The notes: generated by a model from the sequence alone, not told the origin. Shown: positions 41,718 to 51,595, numbered from the stretch's first letter. The stretch: 64,000 bases of DNA from Kribbella sp. ALI-6-A (GCF_001984195.1 NZ_MTQN01000012.1:2046001-2110000); one strand, 5' to 3'. Numbers and translations are program-made.

Positions 41718-43313
41718 TCAGTAACCCGAGATGGCCGGCCAGCTCAGTTCGACGCCCTGGGCGACCAGTCGTGCCTGGAAGTCGCTGAGCAGAGCAGGGG
41801 TGGCCCGGACCGCTCGCGGGCTGACCCCGCGGTCCAGGCAGAAGGCGGCGAGCAGTCCGGCGGCCTCGCCGACGTTCCACTCCACCGGGTGCAACCGGTA
41901 ACAGCCGTTCGTGATGTGGGTGGTGCCGAGGTTCTTGCCGGCGGGCAGCAGGTTCTCGACCCGGCGCGGGATCAGCGCGCCGAGCGGGATCCGGAACGGG
42001 CTGCTCGCCACGTCGATGTAGTTGTCCCCGCCGGTCGACGGGTGCAGGTCGATCCGGTACATCCCGATGCCCACGCTGTCGGCGTACTCGACCGCGCCGG
42101 CGTCGCCGCGGACGGCCACCGACAGGTCCTGCTCGACGACCGTGTACTCCGCCGCGATCCGGCGGGACTCGCGGATGTACGGCGCCTGGGCGAGCCCGTC
42201 GGCCGAGCCGAGCAGGTCGCCGCGCAGGCGCAAGCCCCGGAAGCCGGTGCCGCCGTCGGGTCGGGGCGCCTCGGTCTGCAGCCAGTAGAAGACCGCCTGG
42301 GACAGCTCCTTCGCGCCCTGCAGATGCCGATCGGCGTCCGGGACGTCGAAGACGTTGCCCTCCAGGTAGTCGATCATCGGCCAGTTCACCAGGCAGATGT
42401 CGCTCGCGTACGTGCCCGGCTGGAAGTGCCGGCGGGCGGCGATCCGGCGGAACGTCCACAGGTTCGTGTCGCCGCCGGTGCGGCGCTGGTCGGCGACCAC
42501 GGCGAGCGGGTCGTCGTCCGGGTTGGGCGTGAAGGTACGGCGTGAGGTGTTCAGCGTGCGCGGGTCCGGGGCGTTCCAGGACAGCATCCGGTCGCCCCAG
42601 AACGGCGGCTGGTAGTTGCGCCAGAACGCGTAGTTGGCGGGCTTGTCGCCGACCTGGTCGCCGTCGACGTGGTCCACCGCGAAGCAGAACGAGACGGCCT
42701 GCATGTTGAGCGGCTGGGCCGTCGCCGGCGCGCTCGGCTCCTGGGTGTCGGCCTGGGACTCGAAACCGGTCACGTACTCCGTACCGGTCAGCGGCAGCAG
42801 CTCGCCGGTCTCCGTCGCGTCGAGGATGTACGGCGCGGTCAGCGTGAGCTGGTCGCCGGTGTCCCGGTGCTGCACGGTCACGGAGGTGACCTGGTCGCCG
42901 TCTGTCGTGGCATCGACCGGCTTGTACGGCTGAAGGATCCGTAGCCGCCGGCTCGCCCGGTACGGCGCGAGCATGGCCTCCAGCACGGCAACCGCGACGC
43001 GAGGCTCGTGGCAGAGCTTGGACACGTAGCCCGCGCCCGGGTTGAGCTCCGGGTGGGCACGCGAGGCCTCGGTGAGCGGATAGTGGCGGCGGTAGTAGTC
43101 CCGGATGCCGTCCCGCAGCGCGCGGTACGACGCGGTGACCCCGAACTGCTCGACCCAGGTGTGCTCGTCCGGCGGGACGGCCTGGCTGGTCAGCTGGCCG
43201 CCGATCCAGTCGTACTCCTCGGTCATCACCACGTCGCGTCCGGCGCGGAGAGCGGACAGGGCTGCCGCCACTCCACCCAGACCGCCGCCGACGACCAGGA
43301 CTTCGGTATGCAT
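41718..43313 (-). CDS. FAD-dependent oxidoreductase in a sugar uptake operon
   Basis: 531 residues. The FAD-binding motif is EVLVVGGGLGGVAAALSALR and VVMTEEYDWIGGQLTSQAVP is typical of the FAD_oxidored (PF12831) family. The C-terminal RRVENLLPAGKNLGTTHITN and HPVEWNVGEAAGLLAAF are also family marks. No signal peptide, so it acts on an imported compound. It starts 2 bases after the LacI gene stop. The substrate is unknown; relatives occur in rhamnose- and oligosaccharide-use clusters. Confidence 0.9.
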   Translation of the reverse strand: MHTEVLVVGGGLGGVAAALSALRAGRDVVMTEEYDWIGGQLTSQAVPPDEHTWVEQFGVTASYRALRDGIRDYYRRHYPLTEASRAHPELNPGAGYVSKLCHEPRVAVAVLEAMLAPYRASRRLRILQPYKPVDATTDGDQVTSVTVQHRDTGDQLTLTAPYILDATETGELLPLTGTEYVTGFESQADTQEPSAPATAQPLNMQAVSFCFAVDHVDGDQVGDKPANYAFWRNYQPPFWGDRMLSWNAPDPRTLNTSRRTFTPNPDDDPLAVVADQRRTGGDTNLWTFRRIAARRHFQPGTYASDICLVNWPMIDYLEGNVFDVPDADRHLQGAKELSQAVFYWLQTEAPRPDGGTGFRGLRLRGDLLGSADGLAQAPYIRESRRIAAEYTVVEQDLSVAVRGDAGAVEYADSVGIGMYRIDLHPSTGGDNYIDVASSPFRIPLGALIPRRVENLLPAGKNLGTTHITNGCYRLHPVEWNVGEAAGLLAAFCLDRGVSPRAVRATPALLSDFQARLVAQGVELSWPAISGY

Positions 43314-43315
43314 CT

Positions 43316-44329
43316 CTAGAGACCTCTCGGTGCGGCGAGGGTGCTTCCCTCGACGAGTTCGCAGGGCAGGAGTTGCTGGGGATCGGCCGGTTCGCCGGAC
43401 AGGATCGACTCGAGCAGCCCGACCGCCTGCCGGCCCATCTCCTTGCGGGGGATGTGGAAGCCGGAATAGTCGGCGTCGCTGGGGATCGGCCGGCTCGCGT
43501 CGCCGAGCGCGACGACGGACAGGTCGCCCGGCACGGTCAGTCCACGCCGGCGGGCCGCATCCGCCAGGGCGTCGGCGTCGGCGAGGTCCTCGACGAACAC
43601 CGCGGTGACGTTCTTGGACAACAGCTCTTCCAGTACGTCGTCGAGCGCGCGGTCTGCGGGCGGTAGGTGCAGTCCGCGAGCGGCGATCCGCCGAAACCCG
43701 AGCAGGCGGTCGGCCGAGGACTCGGCCCCTTCGCCCGGCCCGACGAAGGCGACGCGTTGGTGCCCGAGCTCGAACGCCTGCTCGGTGAGCGTCGCCGTCG
43801 CCGAGACGTAGTCGGCACCCACGTACGGGACCGGAGGAGAGCTGTCCGGGTTGTCACGACGGCCGACGGAAACGAAGGGATACTGCTCCGCGACCAGACG
43901 AGTGAGCTCCTCGGTGGGAATGTGACGGCCGAGCAGCAGCGAGCCGTCGGCCAGACGGAGTCGGTTGTTGGCGTGGAAGACCCGGCGCCGGCCGTCGGTG
44001 ACCGGAGCACTGGTGAAGAGCAGAAGGTCCAGCCCGCGCTCCTCGGCGCTTTCCTCGATGCCGCTGAGGAACGGATGGTAGAAGTCGGCGCTCGCGCTGG
44101 GAAAGACCGACTCGTAGGTGAACACCCCGAGGATCTGGTTGCGCTGCTGTAGCAGCCGGCGCGCCAGCGGGTCGGCGACGTACCCGGTCTCGCGGATCAC
44201 CTTGAGGACCCGGTCGCGGGTCTCGGCCGGGATCCGCGCGGACGCCTCGGTGCGGTTGTTCAGCACCAGGGAGACCGTCGTCTGGCTCACGCGAGCCAGC
44301 CGCGCGATGTCCCGCTGGGTCAGCCGCAC
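43316..44329 (-). CDS. LacI family transcriptional regulator
   Basis: About 337 residues. The N-terminal HTH is LTQRDIARLARVSQTTVSLV followed by a hinge helix (DPLARRLLQQRNQILGVFTY), and the periplasmic-binding-like effector domain follows (AFVGPGEGAESSADRLLGFR). The GTG at 44329 with GGAGG 8 bases upstream is preferred over the GTG at 44338. First gene of the operon lacI-FAD oxidoreductase-binding protein-permeases, divergent from the Tat-exported enzymes. Two palindromic operators lie immediately upstream. Confidence 0.93.
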   Translation of the reverse strand: MRLTQRDIARLARVSQTTVSLVLNNRTEASARIPAETRDRVLKVIRETGYVADPLARRLLQQRNQILGVFTYESVFPSASADFYHPFLSGIEESAEERGLDLLLFTSAPVTDGRRRVFHANNRLRLADGSLLLGRHIPTEELTRLVAEQYPFVSVGRRDNPDSSPPVPYVGADYVSATATLTEQAFELGHQRVAFVGPGEGAESSADRLLGFRRIAARGLHLPPADRALDDVLEELLSKNVTAVFVEDLADADALADAARRRGLTVPGDLSVVALGDASRPIPSDADYSGFHIPRKEMGRQAVGLLESILSGEPADPQQLLPCELVEGSTLAAPRGL

Positions 44330-44348
44330 TGCCGTCACCTCCGTTGAG

Positions 44349-44360
44349 TAATACGTATTG
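44349..44360. promoter_or_regulatory. LacI operator 1
   Basis: TAATACGTATTG contains a perfect 10-bp palindrome AATACGTATT with the central CG typical of LacI-family sites. It lies 20 bases before the LacI start. Confidence 0.8.
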
Positions 44361-44412
44361 CCCAGGAACGGTAGAGCGGCACAAGTGCGCCGTCAAGAGT
44401 GGCGATCGAAGG

Positions 44413-44424
44413 TAATACGAATTA
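44413..44424. promoter_or_regulatory. LacI operator 2
   Basis: TAATACGAATTA repeats operator 1 with its centre 64 bases away, about six helical turns, and about 55 bases before the divergent enzyme gene. The pair would let one dimer-of-dimers control both transcripts. Confidence 0.78.
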
Positions 44425-44475
44425 GCACGGCCATCCTCTTGACGAGCCGAGTGGACGCGCCGGACAGTTTCGGTC

Positions 44476-46341
44476 ATGCCACTGACTCGCCGTGCCCTGC
44501 TGACCACCGCGGCCGCCGTCGCGGCCACGCCCGCCCTGCCGTCCATGATCCAGAGCGCCCACGCCGCCGAGGGTCCCCTTCCGCTGCTCCAGCCCCTGCC
44601 GCCCGGCGCCCCGGACCGCCGCCTGTTCGCGCCGCTCGAACAGCGCTTCGCCGGCTATCTCGCCATCCTCGCCCCGATGAGCAACGACATCGTCGACAGC
44701 GACCCCGCGTCGTACGGATTCATGGCCGGCGGCTGGTGGCGGACTCCCGCGCAGCCGTTCAACTCCCGCGTCCAGGAACACGTCTTCACGCTCAGCTGGT
44801 TCTACGCCAACCGCCGTCCGTGGAACCCGTACTACCGCGACGCCGCCCTGCTGGCCCGCCTTGACGCCGCCCTCCAGCACTACCTGAAGCTGCAGAACCC
44901 TGACGGCTCCTGGCCCGAGTACGCTCCCGGCGAGCGCGGCAAGGCGTCCAGCGGCTTCGGGCTCGGCTACCTGGCCAAGACGCTCGCCAACCTGCGCCAG
45001 GCCAACGCCCTGCCGGCCCGCCGCCGCGAGCTGGAAGGCGCGCTGAGCAAGGGCACCGCCTGGTACCTGGACCCGGCGAACACGGTCGTCTGGGACGAAC
45101 CCTTCCAGTACACCAATCAGGCCGTCGCGGGCGTCGCCGGATCAGCCCTCACGTTGCACCTGATCCCCGACCCCGAGCTGCGCCGCCGGCTCGACGAACG
45201 CATCCGGTACGTCGCCCGGTGGTCCCAGAGCCCCGCGGGCTTCTTCTACGACCCGCGCGGCATGGACATCAACTACAACTTCGAGGTCATGCTCCCCGAG
45301 ATGGCCGAGCTGCACCTGCTGACCAAGAACCCCGCGCTGGTCACGATGACCCGCAAGTTCACCGACTGGTTCGGCTACAACCTGCTCCGCGAACCCGATG
45401 GCTCCGGCTGGCTCACCTACTACGCCGTCTCCGACCGCACCGCCACGGCGTACTACGACGACGTCGTCCCGGACCCGGACCGGACCAATCTCGGCAGCCT
45501 GTTCGTCCCGGCCGTGCCCGAGCTGGCCGCGTTCTTCACCAGCCGCGAGGACCGCGCCGCGACGCGGGCGGCCTGGGCCGCCGACCCGGCGCCGGTCGCG
45601 CCGCTGGCCAAGCAGGACACGTCGCCACGCATCATCGCGCACGCCCCGTACGGCGAAGCGCTGCCGACGCGGGCCGCCAAGCAGGCCGCGATCGCTCGCG
45701 TGCCGTACCTGCGCAAGGACACCTTCACCGAGCTGCGCCGTGACGCGGTCGAGAACCAGGACTACCTCTACGTCCGCCGTCCCGGCTTCTATCTCGGCGC
45801 CTTCTTCGGCACCCGGCCCGGCAGCGTGGTCAAGGCGGGCACCGGCTTCCTCTGGCACCCCGCCGCCGGCACCGTGATCCACTCCCAGCAGACCGCGACC
45901 GGGTGCTGGGCGACGGTCCGGGCCGGCAAAGCCGATGCCGAGAGCAACCTGATCGCCGAGTACCGGTCCCGCGACGAGGTCCGCTACCGCACTCCCGACA
46001 ACTCCGTCGTGACCGACCTGGTGACGAGTCACGACACCGTCAGCCGCCGGGTCACCGCGACCTCGGCCGCGACCGAGCAGATCCCGCTGGTCCTGCAGCC
46101 CGGCGACGAGGTCGTCTTCTCCGACGGCACCCGCGTCCCGTACAACGAGTCCCGCACCGCGACGGCCGACGGCCTGACCGTCAAGCGCGGCCGCAGCACG
46201 ATCACGATCACCTGGTCCGGCACCCGCCCGGCCTCACTCAGTACGTCGACCCGCACCTACCTGCGCGACCAGCGCCGCCGCGTCCACGTACTGCGCATTC
46301 CCCACGACGGAACGCTCGCCACCACCATCCACTGCGACTGA
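44476..46341 (+). CDS. Tat-exported (alpha/alpha)-toroid protein, probable polysaccharide lyase or hydrolase
   Basis: 621 residues. A Tat signal (LTRRALLTTAAAVAATPALP, cleavage near SAHAAEG) leads to an alpha-helical toroid domain (NPDGSWPEYAPGERGKASSG, GFGLGYLAKTLANL, MDINYNFEVMLPEMAELHLL) and, from about residue 390, a beta-sandwich. This toroid-plus-beta layout is that of heparinase/alginate/chondroitin lyase-type enzymes, but I recognise no exact family or catalytic set. It is divergent from the LacI operon and followed 14 bases on by the second enzyme. Confidence 0.85.
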   Translation: MPLTRRALLTTAAAVAATPALPSMIQSAHAAEGPLPLLQPLPPGAPDRRLFAPLEQRFAGYLAILAPMSNDIVDSDPASYGFMAGGWWRTPAQPFNSRVQEHVFTLSWFYANRRPWNPYYRDAALLARLDAALQHYLKLQNPDGSWPEYAPGERGKASSGFGLGYLAKTLANLRQANALPARRRELEGALSKGTAWYLDPANTVVWDEPFQYTNQAVAGVAGSALTLHLIPDPELRRRLDERIRYVARWSQSPAGFFYDPRGMDINYNFEVMLPEMAELHLLTKNPALVTMTRKFTDWFGYNLLREPDGSGWLTYYAVSDRTATAYYDDVVPDPDRTNLGSLFVPAVPELAAFFTSREDRAATRAAWAADPAPVAPLAKQDTSPRIIAHAPYGEALPTRAAKQAAIARVPYLRKDTFTELRRDAVENQDYLYVRRPGFYLGAFFGTRPGSVVKAGTGFLWHPAAGTVIHSQQTATGCWATVRAGKADAESNLIAEYRSRDEVRYRTPDNSVVTDLVTSHDTVSRRVTATSAATEQIPLVLQPGDEVVFSDGTRVPYNESRTATADGLTVKRGRSTITITWSGTRPASLSTSTRTYLRDQRRRVHVLRIPHDGTLATTIHCD

Positions 46342-46355
46342 CCGGAGACAGCTGC

Positions 46356-49300
46356 ATGGAACCGATCAGCCGTCGGACCTTCCTGACCGTCACCGGCACG
46401 GCGTTCGCGGGGGCTGCCGCCTTCGGCATCTCCGGCGGAACGCTGGCCGGTCCGGCCGAAGCCGCCGGCCGCCCAGGGGCCGCGTCGATCATCCGGCGCG
46501 GCACCGGCTGGGTCCTCGAGAACGAGGTGCTGCGGATCAAGCTCGACTTCACCGGTGGCGGCCTGCACCTCACCAGCATCCTCAACAAGCAAGCCCAGCA
46601 GGAATACCAGGTCACCCGTCAGCCGCTCTTCGCGTACGAGCTGGACGGCACCCGCACGATCACCGCCGACGACGGCTGGACGCTGCTCCAGCCGCGCACC
46701 AGTGACCTCCACCTGCACACCATGCAGGGCCGGGTGCCCGTCGGCCGCGAGCTCCGCCTCCCACTCCGCCGCGACGGACTGCACGTGACTGTCGTCCTCG
46801 ACCTGTACGACGGCCGCTCGGGTCTGCGTTTCCACACCCTGATCCGCAACGACGCCGACACGTTGACGACGATCACCAACTCGACCGTGCTCGCGCTCGG
46901 TCTGCCGGATCGTCCGCACCGCCTGCACTATCCGCCGAACATGCGCTGGAAGAGCACGACCGGATCACTGGCACCGACCGCGGAGGACAAGCCGGCCGAG
47001 CGGGCGAAGAAGGTGATCAGCGTGTACGCCGGTGGGCACGGCTGGAGCCTGAGTCCCGAGCTGAACTGGAAGACCCAGAAGGGCAAGGGTAACTATCCCT
47101 CCGGCTACATGCTCCCGCCGTTCGCGTCGCTCAACGCCTGGCACGGCATCGACCACGTCCGCGTCACCACCAACCCGGAGTCCCTGCAGCTGGTGCTCTT
47201 CCCGCACGAGGAGTTCGAGTACCTGTCGGTGAACCTGACCGTGTTCCGCGGCGACGTGATCGACGCGAAGCTGGCCGACGAGCAGCACTTCCGCCGCCGG
47301 TTCCGCTACCACTACACCGGCACGCTGTTCAACACCAACGACTGGGACTACCGCGGTGGTCCGGGCAGCACGCTGCCGGACAACTACTACTACTACGTGA
47401 TCATCCCGAAGGCCGAGCGCGCCGGGTTCGACATGGTGATGCTGGACGACCTGTGGAACACCACCCGCGACTCGATCGAGCCGAGCGCGGTGATGACCAG
47501 GTCGATCCGCAGCCTGGACGAGTTCTCCCGCACGATCACCTCCCGCGGGATGCGCTTCGGTCTGTGGTACTCGCTCAGCGGCGGCGGGCACATGGAGGGT
47601 CGTGACCTGGCCGACCCGGCGCAGCTCGCCGCGAAGCGGGCCCAGATCGAGACACTGATCACGACGTACCGGATGAGCCACCAGATGATCGACCTGACCG
47701 AGTGGTGGCAGAACGAGGCGGTCACGGCGTACTCGCATCCGAGCGACAACGTGTATCGCAAGGCCGTGCTGAGCCGGCGGATGCTGAACGAGCTGGTCGA
47801 GAAGTACCCGCAGTACCTGCCGAAGGTGACCAGCGAGCTGGACATCTGGCCGACCCAGGGCGATCGCAACAACGGTCTGCTGCACGTCGCCTACAACGGC
47901 TGGAACACCGCCAACGGCGGGATCACCGGCGAGGACCTCTCGCTCCGCACGGCGGTGACCGGCTTCGGGCACCTGCCGATGGGGTCGGCATACATGAACG
48001 GCGGGCAGCTCAGCGGGCGGATGGAGGACTACTACTCCTATCTCGCCGTGCGCAACGTGAAGTTCGGCCAGGACCCTGGCAAGCCCGGCACGTGGCCGGA
48101 CGCCGCGGTCGACCTGATGGCGGCGTTCAACCGCTGGCGCAAGCATCCGCGCGTGACCCGGCTGACCGAGCAGGTCTTCCGGCCGGTCTATCTCGGCAGC
48201 GGCTGGGACGGTACGACGTGGAACAGCAGCACCGGCCCGTTCGTCTGGATGTGGACCGACGACGCCCGCCGCGAGGCGCTGCTGATCGCGACCGGCAAGG
48301 GCGGCTACGCCTCGACCGTGGTCGCCGACCTGCGCTGGCTGGCGCCGAGCCGGACCTACGCGATCGCCGACATCAGCTTCGACGACGACGGGTCGCACAG
48401 CTACGCCTACCGCGGCACCTTCACCGCCGGCCAGCTCGCCGAGTTCCCGATCGACCTGCGGCAGAACACCTCCCGCGGCAAGGCGTTCTGGATTCGCGCG
48501 ACCGACGGCAAGAACCTGCAGGTCCTGTACGCCGACGAGTTCGTCGACACCGTCGAGCAGCATGGCACGCCCCAGCGGATCGACCTGAAGCTGTCCGGTA
48601 CGGCGAACGCGTCAGCCGTCGTGGTGGTGGTCGATCCCCGAACCGATCGCGGCCTGGCCAAGAGCGTCCCGCTCGACGCCCGCGGCCGAGCGACGGCGAC
48701 GATTCGCGCGTCGGAGCTGTTGCCGCCGGCACCGGCGAGCACGGTCTTCGCCGAGCCGGCGTACTACGAGGCCGAGTTCCTCGCCCGCGAGACCAGCAGC
48801 ACCGTCACCGAGATCAGCGAGCCGAACGCGAGCAACGGCGCCTGGATCCTGGCCGGCCTCACGGCGGTCGGCCAGTCGATCGAGTACACCGTCGACGTCC
48901 CGGCCGACGGGTTCTACCACGTCGACGTCCGCTACAAGGAGAACGAGTCCCGCGGCCGCAGCCAACTCACGATCGACGGTTCCCGGCTGGGTCCGGAGGC
49001 CGACCACTTCCAGCCGCGGGGCATGTACAAGGGCATCGAGTTCCGCGAACGCCGGCACGGCAACGTCCAGCTGGCCAAGGGCGAGCACGTCGTCCGGTTC
49101 ACCTCGACCGGTAGCAGTGGCAGCAGCCACGCCGTCGGTGTCGACTACCTCAAGCTCACGCCGACCATCACGCCCGAGCGGCTCGTCTTCGAGGCGGAGG
49201 ACTCGTTCACCGCGACCAACGCGAGCGTCGTCACCACCGCGGACCCGGCGGCCGCCAAGGGGCGCTGGCACGGGCTCAAGGCAACCGGTCCCGGCGACTG

Positions 49301-49835
49301 GGTCGACTACACGATCCACGTTCCGTCCGCGGGCCGCTACCGCGTCACGAGCCTGGTGAAGGCCCACGTAGCCAGGGGCCAGGCGCAACTGTCCGTCAAC
49401 GGCAGTCGGCTCGGCCCGGTCTTCGACGAATACCTCGCACCCGCCGACGGGTCCTACCAGTACCGCGAGATCACCCACGGCGAGGTCGACCTGCCGACCG
49501 GGCCGACGGTCCTGCGGTACGTCGTAGCCGGGCGCACCGGTACGGCGTACGACCTGGCGACGGATCAGATCGGCCTGACGCCGGTGCCGCGGATCACGGT
49601 GAGCGGCAAGAGCCGGCTCGGCGTCGGCGAGCAGTCGGTGTACACGGTCGGGTACGAGCAGTTCGAAACGTTCTACCGGCAGCATCTGCTCTGGACTGTC
49701 GAGCAGGACAGCCTTGTGCTGACCGCGGACCAGAACGGCGTCGTGCACGCCCAGCAGCGGGGCAGCGCCGTGCTCCGGGTGACCTCGCAGCTCGAGCCGA
49801 CTGTCACCGCGACGCTGGCGGTGACAGTCGGTTGA
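46356..49835 (+). CDS. Tat-exported large glycoside hydrolase-like protein with two CBM6/35-like modules
   Basis: 1159 residues. Tat signal (ISRRTFLTVTGTAFAGAAAF), an N-terminal beta-supersandwich (about 45-330), a TIM-barrel-like domain (about 340-640) and a beta domain to about 790. Two CBM6/35-type modules follow (about 797-938, opening YYEAEFLARE; 941-1075, opening RLVFEAEDSFTA), then an Ig-like domain. Barrel acidic residues suited to catalysis are Asp364/365 (VMLDDLW), Asp446/Glu449 (IDLTEWW) and Glu494/Asp496 (TSELDIW). The layout recalls GH36/GH31 alpha-glycosidases, but the family is not recognised. GGAGA precedes the ATG. Confidence 0.88.
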   Translation: MEPISRRTFLTVTGTAFAGAAAFGISGGTLAGPAEAAGRPGAASIIRRGTGWVLENEVLRIKLDFTGGGLHLTSILNKQAQQEYQVTRQPLFAYELDGTRTITADDGWTLLQPRTSDLHLHTMQGRVPVGRELRLPLRRDGLHVTVVLDLYDGRSGLRFHTLIRNDADTLTTITNSTVLALGLPDRPHRLHYPPNMRWKSTTGSLAPTAEDKPAERAKKVISVYAGGHGWSLSPELNWKTQKGKGNYPSGYMLPPFASLNAWHGIDHVRVTTNPESLQLVLFPHEEFEYLSVNLTVFRGDVIDAKLADEQHFRRRFRYHYTGTLFNTNDWDYRGGPGSTLPDNYYYYVIIPKAERAGFDMVMLDDLWNTTRDSIEPSAVMTRSIRSLDEFSRTITSRGMRFGLWYSLSGGGHMEGRDLADPAQLAAKRAQIETLITTYRMSHQMIDLTEWWQNEAVTAYSHPSDNVYRKAVLSRRMLNELVEKYPQYLPKVTSELDIWPTQGDRNNGLLHVAYNGWNTANGGITGEDLSLRTAVTGFGHLPMGSAYMNGGQLSGRMEDYYSYLAVRNVKFGQDPGKPGTWPDAAVDLMAAFNRWRKHPRVTRLTEQVFRPVYLGSGWDGTTWNSSTGPFVWMWTDDARREALLIATGKGGYASTVVADLRWLAPSRTYAIADISFDDDGSHSYAYRGTFTAGQLAEFPIDLRQNTSRGKAFWIRATDGKNLQVLYADEFVDTVEQHGTPQRIDLKLSGTANASAVVVVVDPRTDRGLAKSVPLDARGRATATIRASELLPPAPASTVFAEPAYYEAEFLARETSSTVTEISEPNASNGAWILAGLTAVGQSIEYTVDVPADGFYHVDVRYKENESRGRSQLTIDGSRLGPEADHFQPRGMYKGIEFRERRHGNVQLAKGEHVVRFTSTGSSGSSHAVGVDYLKLTPTITPERLVFEAEDSFTATNASVVTTADPAAAKGRWHGLKATGPGDWVDYTIHVPSAGRYRVTSLVKAHVARGQAQLSVNGSRLGPVFDEYLAPADGSYQYREITHGEVDLPTGPTVLRYVVAGRTGTAYDLATDQIGLTPVPRITVSGKSRLGVGEQSVYTVGYEQFETFYRQHLLWTVEQDSLVLTADQNGVVHAQQRGSAVLRVTSQLEPTVTATLAVTVG

Positions 49836-49843
49836 CGGCCGGC

Positions 49844-51595
49844 TCAGGCGGTGCGCAACCGCAGGGTGATCCGCCCCGGCGACCGGCCGGTCACGTACAC
49901 CCGCAGCCCGTCCGGAACCAGGCTGCCGTTGAGGTGCGTGTAGCGCTCGCCCGGGTCCATCGCGACCCGCGTCGCGCCGTTGCCCGGGCCGAACTCGATC
50001 CGGTCGTCGCCGACGGTGTAGGCGCCGGTGCCCTCGACCAGCTGGTAGTTGCCGGAAGCATCGAGCTGCTGCACGCCGGACAACGTGCCGCCGGGCCGGA
50101 AGCACAGCTCGATCGCGAACGGCACCTCGGAGCCGTCCAGCGCGAACGACAGGTCGAAGCCGGTGCCGGTCTCCGCGACGGTGACCGACGTCCGCAGCGT
50201 CCGGTAGTGCTTCGGCCGGTGCGGGAAGTCCATCGAGGCGTAGAACCGGCCGTCCGGCGTGAGCGCGTACGCGCCGTCCGCGCGCCGGTAGCGGCGCGGC
50301 AGCGGCAGGTGGTACGGGACCTTCACCTCGTCGCCGAGCCGGAACGTGCGCGCCCCGGTCCGGCGCAGGCCGTCGCTGCGGAAGTGGCCGGTGCTGAAGA
50401 ACTGCGGCGACAGCCGGACCGAGTCCAGGATCGCGGCGCCCTTGCGGAGCTTGAAGAACGTCGGGTTGGTGGACAGTCCGGACGCGATCACCGGGATGTC
50501 GTGGAAGTCGGTGCCGCCGAAGACGCTGGCGGTCCGGTCGCCACGGCGGATCCGGGCCAGGCCGTGCGCGCCGTACTCCTGGACGAAGTCGGTCGGGACG
50601 GTCCGGAGCGGCGGCAGTACGGCGGCCAGCTCGGGGCGCTCGAGCACCTCGGCGAGGAAGTCGCCGAGCTCGCCGGTCCCACGCCGTTCGATGTCCTTGG
50701 CAACCGTCGCGAACCGGCCGTCGCGGTCGTGCAGGGCCAGCTCACGGAACTGGGTCAGGTACCACCAGACGTCCCGGATCCGGTTCTGGTCCTGCCGCCG
50801 GGAAGCGATCGTGTCCACTTCGCCGTTGGGTTCGAGCAGGTGCAGGGTCGCTTCGAGATTGCGGCGGACGAAGCCGAGCAGTTCGGGTTTGCCGCGCAGC
50901 CAGGCGATCGTCAGCAGGCTCGGGTTGGTCACCTCCGACGCGTACGTCGAACTGCGCTCGCTGTAGATGCCGTCGGGCGTCGCGTCGATGCCCTCGTCCA
51001 GCCAGTCGTCGATCCGTGCGGCGTACCGGCGATCCGGGAACAGATGGTGCGTGCGGGCGAGGGCCGCCGAGATCTCCCAACGGTGGTTCGGCGTGTGCAC
51101 GCCACCGGTGGCCAGCGCCGGGCCGGCCTTGCGAATGATGCGTTCGAGCACCGAGCGATGGACCTGGGTTTCCGGGCTGTCGTCGGCGTCCAGGAGGGCG
51201 TAGACGGTGCAGAAGTCCTGGACGGCGAACGCGCTGTCGGGCGGCGAGTGCAGATTGCCGACGTCGTACGTGCCGTCGTCGTGCTGGGTGCTCTCCAGTT
51301 TGTCGACCAGGAAACGCAGCGGAGCGAGCACCGTCGGATCGTGGTGATACCGCGAACGGTTCCAGACGAAACCGGCGACCAGGCGGCGGGCTTTGCGCGC
51401 GACGGTCCGCACGCTGTCGCCGGCATTCTGGTGGTTGCCGAGCACGAGGGGGATCTGGGTCTCGTTGGCGCGGGTGAGCAGGGCGAGTAGTTCCTCGTCG
51501 GCCGGTGCGCTGCCGGCCGCGTTCGCGAGGCCCGGCAGAACCGTGCCCACGGACAGTCCGGCGAGCGATCCGGCCAGAAAGGTACGTCGCTGCAT
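49844..51595 (-). CDS. Tat-exported heparinase II/III-like protein
   Basis: 583 residues. Signal MQRRTFLAGSLAGLSVGTVL, then a helical toroid with Asn170-His171 in TPNHRWEISAALARTHHLFP and tyrosines 211 and 218 in GIYSERSSTYASEV. From about residue 360 there is a beta-sandwich (ASVFGGTDFHDIPVIASGLS). An Asn-His pair followed some 45-60 residues later by Tyr is the catalytic layout of PL17/PL21-type lyases; here it is an analogy, not proof. GGAGG precedes the ATG. It converges on the large hydrolase and is divergent from the second transporter. Confidence 0.87.
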   Translation of the reverse strand: MQRRTFLAGSLAGLSVGTVLPGLANAAGSAPADEELLALLTRANETQIPLVLGNHQNAGDSVRTVARKARRLVAGFVWNRSRYHHDPTVLAPLRFLVDKLESTQHDDGTYDVGNLHSPPDSAFAVQDFCTVYALLDADDSPETQVHRSVLERIIRKAGPALATGGVHTPNHRWEISAALARTHHLFPDRRYAARIDDWLDEGIDATPDGIYSERSSTYASEVTNPSLLTIAWLRGKPELLGFVRRNLEATLHLLEPNGEVDTIASRRQDQNRIRDVWWYLTQFRELALHDRDGRFATVAKDIERRGTGELGDFLAEVLERPELAAVLPPLRTVPTDFVQEYGAHGLARIRRGDRTASVFGGTDFHDIPVIASGLSTNPTFFKLRKGAAILDSVRLSPQFFSTGHFRSDGLRRTGARTFRLGDEVKVPYHLPLPRRYRRADGAYALTPDGRFYASMDFPHRPKHYRTLRTSVTVAETGTGFDLSFALDGSEVPFAIELCFRPGGTLSGVQQLDASGNYQLVEGTGAYTVGDDRIEFGPGNGATRVAMDPGERYTHLNGSLVPDGLRVYVTGRSPGRITLRLRTA

